Assembly (NCBI RefSeq): GCF_037975245.1 | Contig: NC_092581.1 | Coordinates: 15,018,303 to 15,082,302 of the forward strand | Reading direction: 5' to 3' | DNA from: Apostichopus japonicus | Lineage: Eukaryota; Echinodermata; Holothuroidea; Aspidochirotida; Stichopodidae | Length of the DNA: 64,000 nucleotides | Part shown: positions 48,950 to 58,605 of the stretch, piece by piece | How positions within the stretch are numbered: the stretch's first letter is position 1 | How the letters are laid out: the number at the start of each line of letters is the position of its first letter | Position numbers and translations under genes: made by a program | The notes under the pieces: generated by a model | The model's database searches: none | Seen by the model: the letters and a program-made list of their open reading frames with translations, nothing else | Told to the model about the DNA's origin: nothing

Positions 48950-49879
48950 CTGTTTTGAAAGAAATTTAATTCACAAGTTTTTCCTATTTCTGGCATTATT
49001 TAAAAAAGTCATACAGTTTAAAATCAATACGGTTATTACTTCAATTATGATGTCATAATAACTTATTTTAAGATCATAACACTTAACAGAACCCTTTAAT
49101 TGAACGCCTTACGAGTACCCGATTAAATCGTCTTCCGACAGCTCACTGTATATAAGTAATTATTACGCGAACCTGGGCTAAGCGCATTATTTAAAAAAGT
49201 CATACAGTTTAAAATCAATACGGTTATTACTTCAATTATGATGTCATAATAACTTATTTTAAGATCATAACACTTAACAGAACCCTTTAATTGAACGCCT
49301 TACGAGTACCCGATTAAATCGTCTTCCGACAGCTAACTGTATATAAGTAATTATTACGCGAACCTGGGCTAAGCGTCCTTTCAATATTATTCGAATTCTT
49401 GCTTTGTGTAGAATTGAACTATATACGAATAACTACATACGAGTAATGTATGAAAAATATCTGATTATACTAGTTGTATAACGATATGCAGTTCGATTGG
49501 TACATAACATTTCTGTATACTTTCTCTTTAAATTAAGAAAGTTTTAAATAGACAACACTTCCATTTCAAAAAGTAAAAGGTATTCTTTATATAACTCACC
49601 AAATAACTTCTTCCACAAAATGGCAAATGTTATTGTACTGAAAATCAGTAAGATTGCAATGGCTAATGCAACTCCAATTATCACTGGAAGTGAGATGTCC
49701 TCGGGACGTGTTGTTGGTTTAGCTATAGACAGAGGAAAGAAAATTCTTTCAATGTTTTATTCAATTATCTAAATCTATGATTCATGGTTTTGTTTGGTTA
49801 CGTTAAAGTGTATATGTGAATTTCATCTCAAGAAATTATAACTTATCCCCAATATTTATAGTAATATGCTATGCTATGC

Positions 49880-49918
<39 letters not shown>

Positions 49919-49928
49919 ATATATATGT

Positions 49929-50003
<75 letters not shown>

Positions 50004-52192
50004 ATACGGTAGGTACTTTACTCTAACTGCTATTCGATACTACATAATTCAATGTTTGTCTAAGTTATGTTAACATTATGAATTCACATTACAACGTTTC
50101 TCTTTATATCTTATCTTTCCTTTTATATATAAGTCGACATTTCATTATGTTCCCTTGACTTTAAATTGTTGAACAAATATTCCCCATCAGAATATAAAAA
50201 TATGTAAACAAACTTCCTAGTGAGGAAGTCATAGCTACTGTTTCACTTTCACAGTAACCAAAAAAAAATGTCAAACAATTTCTTCTGCTAACAAACACAT
50301 ATTATACCGACATCTTAACTAAGGAAACACACACAAAAAACTTCAGATTTTAACAGCAGTGTTGTTTTTTAATAATGTATCCCGACCTGTCAATTTTGTG
50401 TTAATTAATTGATTAAATTAAACAATATTTCTTACCAGGAGGAGGAGCTGAAGTCGTGACACTAGATTGGGGTGTTGTTAATCCTCAAAATAAAATAAGA
50501 GATATATTTATATATGTGAAAACAATCATGTCATAGAGAGTTTTATAAAGGTAACTACCTCCAACAGTAAAGCTTTAAAAGACAATTGTGATGTGCAGAA
50601 TAGGATACCTACAAATATGTCATTAGTATAAATTCTTAATTTTATACCGGTTGTTAAAATCATCCTTTTCTGGGATTCTTCAATTGCTGAATAGTGATGT
50701 TCCAAATTATTACATTCAATGAAAATCACATGCTTGTAACATACATCATCAGCATCACAGGAAATATCTAACGTTTTATAAAAGTTTATCATTTCTGAAA
50801 AGCAGAATGGTTGACATTATAATGGCAAACTAGAGTAAACTAAGGGGTTTTTCTTTCACTATAATACTCTCCCCTATCCTTACAACACATTACGCATTAG
50901 CAGGGAAGCGTTAATTCATGGTACATTAACCCTTAAGCGAATACCTGTGTCGTGCAATAGAATTTCATTTCCTGATCAATTTTATTTTTACTTTTCATGT
51001 TTATCAAACCAACCTTCGATTTCAAAAGTTTCGTTGGCCCAAGTTGTTATATTTGGTCCCTTCTGCCACGCTAAACAACTAGCATTATAACTGCCAATAG
51101 ACAGTGTACAATTAGCATATGTAGATTCATTTCCGTATGTGCAATTCGGCTCGTGTGTCTCTTCTGGAGATATTCTTGAAATGGTTAAGGTCAGTTTAGC
51201 AGGTGGTCGTAATGGCAAAGCTTGACATGTAACGCTTAAAGTCTCCCCTTCAGTGTAATATTCTTTTCCTTCACCTCTTTCTTCTCCCGTAATACTCAGA
51301 CTAATTTTCGCCTCAACTGAAGTGAAAGACGAAAGAAATGAATAAATTAAAAGGTTTTACGACAGCACTATAACTGCTTCCCCCTCCCACCCCCCCCCAA
51401 AAAAAAATAGTAGGCTCGAACAATTCCTGAAAGGTCTAAAGCATCTTATCTTAGCGTATTTAGTATAAAATGTAGAGCAAACATTTGATCAATAAAAATA
51501 AATAACATATAATTCTAACCATGACTTCCTTGACTACGAATATTTGATTTGGTTAATCAGTGCTATTAAGGAGACTCTAACTATGACCGCCTACGTGCTT
51601 TTGACCAGTATCACTGTAATTATGATTGCATATTATTGTTATCGTTATTGTAAATGTAATAATAATATTATAATAATTTGTATTTGTATTGTGGAGTACA
51701 TAAAATAGTACCTACCACCCAAATTCTTACTCTAGTGATATGCTACAAGTAGAAAGAAGAAACTAATACAAGAAATGTAGAAATATTCAAAACACACCGA
51801 TCTATACACAAACATATAGGGGAATAGTTCTTAGGATACTGCTAGTCAGTGATGGTGTATGTAGGAAATATCCTTACCATACGACCTGATGAAAACTGAT
51901 GTGTTCCATTGTCGTCCTGCGTTTTCAAACCTGGCAGAGCAGGTTAAAGTATCATTGCTGTTTCCTACTATATACGCTATAGTTGATGTCGAATTAAACA
52001 GCTGATTTTCAGTGGTAGATGAATTCCAAGTTGTCATATTCCTTTCCTCAATTAAGGATGAATTCCACGTCAGATTTACCATGGGTTTCGAATTCAATGC
52101 ATGGCAAGTAATATTAAAAGTTTGGTTTTTTTCCAGCCAAATTTCATCGCTATTGTCATTTCCATCTTTTGATAACGACATCACTGGAGGCA
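42422..52192 (-). CDS. Ig-domain receptor with tyrosine pseudokinase domain (5' end missing)
   Basis: Fourteen exons on the minus strand join in one frame of about 632 residues and end at TGA 42422. The order is an Ig-like domain, a second Ig-like domain, a Thr/Pro stalk, one transmembrane helix, a juxtamembrane region, a tyrosine-kinase fold and a short acidic tail. This is the layout of a type I receptor tyrosine kinase. The catalytic motifs are degraded, so phosphotransfer is not expected; such receptors usually act as scaffolds, decoys or allosteric partners. Which receptor family it descends from cannot be told by eye. The signal peptide and any further Ig exons lie upstream and were not found between 52193 and 57.7 kb. 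Introns hold two transposons, a minisatellite, a recent 191 bp duplication and the U2-like sequence. Exon coordinates are in the three segment entries. Confidence 0.85.
43198..43376 (-). ncRNA. U2 snRNA-like sequence (5' end conserved, remainder divergent)
   Basis: From 43376 downward the minus strand matches the 5' end of U2 snRNA at about 41 of 46 positions: ATCGCCTCTCGGTCG, GGCTAAGATCATG, then GTGTAGTATCTGTTC with the branch-point-pairing GTAGTA intact. One change in stem I (GTC for GCC against GGC) keeps pairing through a G-U wobble. After that, similarity to U2 ends. The remainder can form a TTCCC/GGGAA hairpin and a terminal GCCCAG/CTGGGC hairpin (43198-43217), giving a total of 179 bases, close to U2 length. 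No canonical Sm site such as ATTTTTGG is visible. It may be a U2 pseudogene, a U2-headed SINE or a divergent U2-like RNA. It lies in the receptor intron between 42888 and 43473, on the same strand as the gene. Confidence 0.55.
45395..46630. repeat. Minisatellite of about 33 bp units split by a hAT insertion
   Basis: Units resembling CTAGTTTCTAATATTTGTGT followed by CTTATTAAAA occur around 45395-45435 and, after the hAT-like element, from 46454 to about 46630 (five or more copies). The element inserted within one unit, duplicating GTTTCTAA. It lies in a receptor intron, with no coding content. Confidence 0.75.
45436..46453. mobile_element. hAT-like non-autonomous element, copy 2 (1018 bp)
   Basis: This is the same family and orientation as 31525-32485. 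Ends are CACTGGCGGATCCA and the complement TGGACCCGCCAGTG (one mismatch), flanked by a perfect 8 bp duplication GTTTCTAA (45428-45435 and 46454-46461). The interior is closely similar to copy 1, including poly-G/poly-C blocks, and is non-coding. It lies in the receptor intron between exons 45119-45303 and 46784-46894. Confidence 0.85.
48449..48811 (-). mobile_element. TTAA-flanked MITE, copy 2 (355 bp)
   Basis: The element 48453-48807 is flanked by TTAA on both sides, with inverted ends AGGGAGTGAAGACTCGCGC and the complement of AGGCATTGAAGACTCGCC. The body is the reverse complement of the MITE at 31011-31374, with small indels. It lies in a receptor intron. The open frames crossing both copies are translations of the element and not genes. 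Confidence 0.8.
48993..49375. repeat. 191 bp direct tandem duplication in a receptor intron
   Basis: Two head-to-tail copies start GCATTATTTAAAAAAGTCAT and end AACCTGGGCTAAGCG. The only difference noticed by eye is CAGCTCACTG versus CAGCTAACTG. Such near-identity means the duplication is recent or the unit is being homogenised. It is non-coding. Confidence 0.9.
49600..49722 (-). CDS. Receptor transmembrane exon
   Basis: A single 123-base exon encodes [13 protein letters not shown], then a hydrophobic helix of about 23 residues ([20 protein letters not shown], continuing AIL), then the basic stop-transfer WKKLFG. Orientation and position between the Ig stalk and the kinase region mark it as the only membrane span found. 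It begins 1 base into a codon shared with the stalk exon and ends with one base shared with 48925-48949. Confidence 0.85.
49878..50002. repeat. (TA)n microsatellite
   Basis: Over 100 bases of TA alternation are broken by one TTTA and one GTACACA interruption. It lies in the receptor intron between the transmembrane exon and the stalk exon. The Tyr/Ile-repeat open frame here is a product of the microsatellite. Confidence 0.95.
50436..52192 (-). CDS. Receptor extracellular exons: two Ig-like domains and stalk
   Basis: Exons are 51878-52192, 51014-51316 and 50436-50483. The first encodes an Ig-like domain with the Cys-Trp-Cys pattern ([20 protein letters not shown], then [14 protein letters not shown]) and begins with two bases of a split codon, so at least one more exon precedes it. 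The second encodes another Ig-like domain starting [15 protein letters not shown], with [18 protein letters not shown] and later Cys residues including [10 protein letters not shown]. The third is a 48-base stalk exon rich in Thr, Ser and Pro ([13 protein letters not shown]). N-x-S/T sequons are very dense, as expected of a heavily glycosylated ectodomain. All three exons are symmetrical phase 1 units, which favours domain shuffling. Confidence 0.8.
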
Positions 52193-54142
52193 CTGAAGGA
52201 TAAAATATTTATCAAAGATGCAGAATAGTATAAAATGTTTTAACTACAAGCGCCAAACATTTCATTAAATATTTTAAGTAAAACGAATACTTTTGAATTT
52301 CACTGTCATTAAATACCAAATATGACGTTGTTATGACCTTTTTTTGGGGGGGGGGGGTTGGAGAGTGATACTCATTTACGGCTCTGCCCTTGATATTTCT
52401 TCTTTTTTTCTATATGTATTGGAAAGTTTAACATTATTTCTTTGTCACGTGCCTCACGGAAAACGTGATATGTTACATTCAAATGAAAGCAAATATATTT
52501 TTTTCTCAAACACCTAAGACACACTTTTTGAACAGTTTGCATTAATCATACTGTTATTTTGTAATCGAAATGGTAACACTTGACGGTTTCTGTGAGCACC
52601 ATGGAATTTGAATTATAAATTGTATGATGTTTGTTATGTTATTGAAACTTAAAATGGTAACTATGATACTGATAGTTAATAAAAGGAAACTAAACTTGAC
52701 ATTGCTGAAGGTCAAATGTGAAAATTACGTTTATTGTAGGCCTATATGTTTTATTAAGGATAACATTTTCATATTGGTGTCATTTTACATGAAAATTTAA
52801 TTGAAATGTTTAAACATTGGCTACAATAGTTAACGTATCTTCAATGTATAACATGAGACTATTTGTGTTATGCTTCCTGCTAAATACAAGTGAACACAAT
52901 ACATAGATTCTCTTAAAAAAAAGACCTGCTCATCTTATTGACAAAATCAACTTAGTAATTAAAATAAATGCAATAATATTAAGCTGATCATTTCATTTTT
53001 AATTCTTCTATTTGGTCATTCAAGTGATGCTACTGTCAAACTGACACTGTATATAACATATTGGTTTATTTGGTTTAGTTTTTTTGTAAAAATAAAACGA
53101 CAATCTAACTTCAATGCGAATGCAATGTACAGTCAAATTTAATATGATTAACAACTGGCAAAATTAGTTCTAATAAAATACTAATACCACCTTTAACCTA
53201 CAATCTATCATAATTATGATGGTAGCTTCCGGGTGGTCGAATTTTGACGTATTGACTATGTCGAATAACACACAAAATATGTCGAAAAATGTATATTTTA
53301 AGATGTCGAAACATACCGAGTCATGTCGTAAACCGCAATACAAAAATCGAAACATTAGGTGCGTTTACCGTTACCCTTCGACCCGAGTGACCTATACAAC
53401 CCTTCTTAGGCATTGTGGATAAACCACGTTTCAGCTATCGTCGTCTTTCATTGGCATTTCGTTAACGCAATTATCGCTGGGACAACAGAATAACGTAAAT
53501 GTTCGGAAACTCCTGAACATACCCTATGTGATAATGGTTGATACTTTAGACGACGAATGGTGGATTGACTCAAAACCTTCCAGTGAGGAAGTTGAAGGTA
53601 AATATTTCGCCGTACGTTTCTGTGTACTTTTCTCGCAAAATTGCAATCTGGTAATCGAGTGAACATCGCAGTGATTGGTTCCACGAAAATTTGTGTTTTC
53701 ATACAAAAATTAAAGATACTCAAGGTCTGTGTACAAAACTTTGTTTATATCCATGTACAACAGTTAGTTCATTTTAAAAGCATATTGCTTGATAAATTGG
53801 AACTATTGTGAAGGTGGTAAAAAGATCACTAGTGTTGTTGTACAACCTTCAAATTTCAGGCTTCTAATTAGTATTAACGTAGGTCGGGTGTTTGGTCTAC
53901 TATTACTAAAGTGCTAGGCTATCCTCACTAGGCTCACTCACAGTTATGTTAGGCTAATTAAAATCAAGTGAGCCGCACATTCAGCCTCACATTCAAGAAT
54001 CTGTTGTCGTTGAAGCGAGCAACAAGTACGTATCCAGATGTTAATCTTACCATGTATATTATACGGTAGCTTATAGAGGCCTTATATAATAGATTACGTG
54101 GCCAGTACGTTTTGATAGGAACAAGCCTATGCTGTATTTTAC
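52193..54142. other. No gene seen upstream of the first receptor exon found
   Basis: This should contain the intron leading to the missing 5' exons of the receptor. No Ig-like exon or signal peptide was recognised on the minus strand, and no other gene on either strand. The sequence is AT-rich with a short poly-G tract near 52340-52356. Confidence 0.5.
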
Positions 54143-56035
54143 GTGTTACCTTTTCATATGATGTATTATTTGGCTTGATACCGCCAAGTATAATAGAGCT
54201 ACGGGCTCTGGAAATACCCCCCCCCCGCTCCACTCAAGAAAGAGGAAATTTTGGAAAGTGCCATATTTTTCAATATGAAAAATGTATTAGGTGCGGCTTG
54301 GTATTTAGCTTCATAGAAATTTCTTCAAACTTATGTCACTAATTGATACAAAAATTACCTTTCATATGATGTATTATTTGGCGTGATACCGCCAAGTTTC
54401 AGAGAGCTACGGGCTCTGGGAACACCCCCCCCCCCCTCAAAACAATATACATGCGTGTGCAAATGTGCTGATGGAAAATGTATTTTTCAATATGAACAAA
54501 TATATTAGGTGCGGCTGGGTGTTTAGCCTCATTGAAATTTCTTCAAACTTATGTCACTAATAAATAGAATATTTACCTTTCATACCGCTAAGTATGAGAA
54601 AGCTGCGGGCTCTGGAAATACCCCTCCCCCCTCTCAAAAAATATACATTCGTGTTCATATATGCTGGTGGAAAATGTATTTTTCAATATGAACAATTACA
54701 TTAGGTGCGGCTGGGTGTTTAACCTCATTAAAATGTCTTCAAACTTATGTCACTAATTAATACAATATTTACCTTTCATATGATGTATTATTTGGCGTGA
54801 TACCGCTAAGTATGAGAAAGCTACGGGCTCTGGAAATACCCCCCCCCCCCCCACCTCTCAAAAACAATATACATTCGTGTGCATATGTGCTGATGGAAAA
54901 TGCATTTTTCAATATGAACAAATATATTAGCTGCGGCTGGGTATTTAGCCTCATAGAAATTTCTTCAAACTTATGTCACTAATTAATACAATAATTACCT
55001 TTCATATGATGTATTATTTGGCGTGATACCACTAAATATGAGAAAGCTACGGGCTCTGGAAATACCCCCCCCCCCTTCAAAAACGAAGAAATTTAGGCAA
55101 GTGCCATATCTTTCAATATGTAAAAAACATTATAAGGCGCTGCTGTGTATTTAGCCTCATAGAAATGTCTTCAAACTTAGGTCACTAATCAATACAATAT
55201 TACCTTTCATATGAAGTATTATTTGGCGTGATACCGCTAAGTATGAGAAAGCTACGGGCTCTGGAAATACACCCCCCCCCCCCACCTCTCAAAGACAATA
55301 TACATTCCTGTGCAAATGTGCTGATGGAAAAAGTATTTTTCAATGTGAACAAATATATTAGGTGCGGCTGGGTATATAGCCTCATAGAAATTTCTTCAAA
55401 CTTATGTCACTAATTCCTAGAATAATTACCTTTCATATGATGTATTATTTGGCGTGATACCGCCAAGTATCAGAGAGCTACGGGCTCTGGATATAACCCC
55501 TCAAAAACAATATACACGCGTGTGCAGATGGAAAATGTATTTTTCAATATGAACAAATATATTAGCTGCGGCTGGGTATTTAGCCTCATAGAAATTTCTT
55601 CAAACTGTTGTCACTAATTAATATAATAATATGATGTATTATTTGGCGTGATACCGCTAAATATGAGAAAGCTACGGGCTCTGTAAATACCCCCCCCCCC
55701 CCACACCTCAAAAACGAGGAAATTTAGGCAAGTGCCATTTATTTCAATATTAAAAAATATAATAGGTGCGGCTGTGTATTTAGCCTCATAGAAATTTCTT
55801 CAAACTTATGTCACTAATTAATACAATAATTACCTTCATATGATGTATTATTTGGCGTGATACCGCCAAGTATCAGAGAGCTACGGGCTCTGGGAACACC
55901 CTCCCCCCTCAAAAACATATACATGTGTGTGCAAATGTGCTGATGGAAAATGTATTTTTCAATATGAACAAATATATTAGATGCGGCTGGGTATTTAGCC
56001 TCATTGAAATTTCTTCAAGCTGTGGTCATTAACAT
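54143..56035. repeat. Satellite-like array, about nine units of 200-227 bp
   Basis: Units begin near 54150, 54358, 54573, 54772, 54999, 55203, 55429, 55630 and 55835. Each carries CATATGATGTATTATTTGGC, GTGATACCGC, a GAGC-TACGG-GCTC hairpin, a run of 5-14 C, then AATATGAACAAATATATTAG, GCGGCTGGGTATTTAGCCTC and CTTCAAACTTATGTCACTAA. Units differ in poly-C length and by short deletions. Mirror-image open frames of about 61 codons on both strands are repeat artefacts. Confidence 0.9.
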
Positions 56036-57884
56036 AAAAAACAATGCACTTTCTATTGATATAAAATTTGCTACGTATTAGAGGGCTAGGCTACCTGGAA
56101 ATTACCCCCTTCCTCGAATACGAAGATAATTTTTAAAATGACATGGAAAACTCACGTTTTAGGTACTGATGGATATTTAGCCTCATATTGAAATCTGTCA
56201 TTAAAGGAAAAGTTCAATGACAAATGAAACTGACCTAGTATGAATGAGGAGGAAAAACTACAAAATGTGTGGTTGTTTGGATTATGAATGAACTTGATAT
56301 CAATGCACACTGCATCCAGAAGCATTTGTTATTCTTTATAATGTAGGCCTAATTAGTGACTTCTTAAACAATATTATCGATGGAAATAGCATCTTCAAGC
56401 AACAATTGTTACAAATACATTGTTCAAAACTATAACAATGTACCAACCTACAAGTTAAATGGACCATATAATTAATAAGATACGCTTTAACATCTCAACG
56501 TTATGAACTATAAACACTAAATTAAACTATAACGTTAAGTAAACGAATCTTCGTTATTTACGAGCTGCTTAATTTTGGGACTATTTGCCGCATACACTAC
56601 CCACCATAATTATACAAAAATAGACATACTGTTATGTTAGATGTTTCAGAACATCATTCATTTAATGGTACGGTCAAGGTTTTTGGGGGCCTAAAATTCG
56701 CGAGCAGACAATTATAAAATTGTTCTAATTATTACTATCGAGAATTACGAAAACGTTTGGCTGTTTCTACACTGCTACGGTTTTTTCAACATTACTCACT
56801 TATCGCCGAAAAACTAATACCTGTAAGCTTCGGTTCTCGCTAATAGATTGTCAGAATGAGTAGAATAAACCGATTAAACACATTGAAACAAGTCATATTA
56901 TGCAATTGATTCAAACTCTGAGAGTACTTGCATAATTAAATGATGAACAACAACCAAGTTGTCAAAGTACCGTGTCGTGACGTTGAATGATGTTGCCTCG
57001 TATGAATCCCTCCATCAACTCAGTCTATGACAGACTGTCCATATTCCTGTCGGAAGAAACAAAGAGTGTCGGAACGTTAACCCTCGTGTATATCATTGAC
57101 ATATGTGTTGATACTTTACGGAAGTGGTGATGGCATTAACCTTGTTACACCTATACAACGGTTATAAATGTATTACAACATTTTTAGTGTAAACAATTAT
57201 AACGGGAAGTGGACACGCCCTTAAGTTTTATAACCACAAATTTCAAACCGCGAAACCATTTGCCCCGAATGTCATTTTCCAACCCCAGTTGCCACACCCG
57301 GCCCCAAGTCCGTTTGCTTTGGAATTCACGGTCCGCTTTCCCAATAAAAGGCGATCTATATTTAAACGTTACCTGGGATTTGGTGGTATATGCCAGAGAC
57401 CACTGTATGGAATTATTTTTAAGTTAATATGGAAATGCGGGGAGGAAACTTGAGCGCATATCGAGCGAATGCCTTGTGCATATGTTATATAAAGAACTAA
57501 TTACAACGATCGTGATCTAATTTTCCCGGGTCATGAACGCTTTTGAGAAATGTGCGGTGAGCGCGCGGTGACACTAATTTCAAATTTCTGTGGAATGGAA
57601 ATATTTACGTGATATCGATCGTGAATTTTAATGGTTTGCATTCCACCCCACCCCCTCAAAACAATTAGGGAAACGTTACAAATATGCATATTTGGTGAGT
57701 ATTATCTACATTTAACACATAATTTGATATTTGGTATTATATTTATTGGGCATGTTCATATATACTAACCGTTTCCTGTTTTCTGGATTATCTCCTCGCC
57801 ACTGCAATTCTGGACATATAGCAATCAAGGCCACTTTGGGAGTTTCGTTGTGGTTACGTTTGGGTTGAGGAGAAGGGCTATGGA
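56036..57884. other. No recognisable gene; probable left flank of the large transposon
   Basis: No supported exon was found. A GC-richer block at about 57240-57560 (with GCGCGCGGTG near 57560) contrasts with the AT-rich surroundings. If the large PHD-USP-transposase gene belongs to a DNA transposon, its end on this side should lie somewhere between here and the tandem repeats, but no terminal inverted repeat can be named because the other end is outside the window. Confidence 0.4.
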
Positions 57885-58515
57885 GCCAATCAATAGCAAT
57901 TAGCTCTCCTATAAAACCACGACAGTTCATCCTTGCCAAAACATCATCAGTTAGCGATCATATGAAATCTGGAAGTCCATCTTAGCCAAAACATCCTAAT
58001 TTAGTTCTCCTAAAAATAATGAAAGTCCATATGGGGTGAACCACTTGCAATTAGCTCTCCCATTAAATCATGACAGTCCATATGGGTGGCGACAACATCA
58101 TTTACCTCTCCTATAATATCATGACAGTTTACATTGTTGTATGGAAACATCATTTAACTCTCCTACGAAATCATGACGGTCCATATGGGTGGAAACATCA
58201 TTTAGCTGCATTCTTATGAAATTATGACATATTATCATTAGCTCTGCTGTGACACCGTGTCCATGGAAGTTAATTGGGCGGAAACATCAATATTCAGCTC
58301 TATCATGAAATCATGACAGTCCATATGGGTGGAGACATGATCTTTTAGCTCTCCTATAATATCGTGACAGTTTACATTGTTGAATGGAAACATCATTTAA
58401 CTCTCCTACGAAATCATGACAGTCAACATCATCATTTAGGTCTCATATGAAATCTTCACAGATTATATTCGTGGAAACTTCATTTGGCTCTCCTAGGATA
58501 TTATGACATTCTATG
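57885..58515. repeat. Degenerate tandem repeats (about 55-65 bp) 3' of the transposon gene
   Basis: Around ten imperfect copies of a unit combine CATTTAGCTCTCCTATGAAA, TCATGACAGTCCATATGGG and TGGAAACATCA. They start at about 57890 and stop about 90 bases before the stop codon of the large minus-strand gene at 58606. Arrays between a transposase gene and the transposon end often serve as subterminal transposase-binding sites; that role is inference. Confidence 0.75.
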
Positions 58516-58605
58516 TTGCAAGACACACTAACATTTGTCGGGATTTGCACGGATACACAAACAATACGATCGTTGAGAGAAAAAGAATTTTGCCACTCAT
58601 TAGTC

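Noticed and set aside
49816-50073. Tyr/Ile-repeat open frame
   Set aside because: It is a translation of the (TA)n microsatellite. The same applies to the frames at 17495-17797 and 17711-17974.
54769-55413. Paired 61-codon frames on both strands
   Set aside because: They are periodic products of the satellite unit, repeated with the same spacing and lacking any domain.
57712-57939. Possible exon encoding KVALIAICPELQWRGDNP on the minus strand
   Set aside because: It reads like coding sequence and has candidate splice signals, but its 5' part belongs to the tandem-repeat array and I recognise no protein family. It could be a small extra exon or ORF of the transposon, but this is not supported enough to call.
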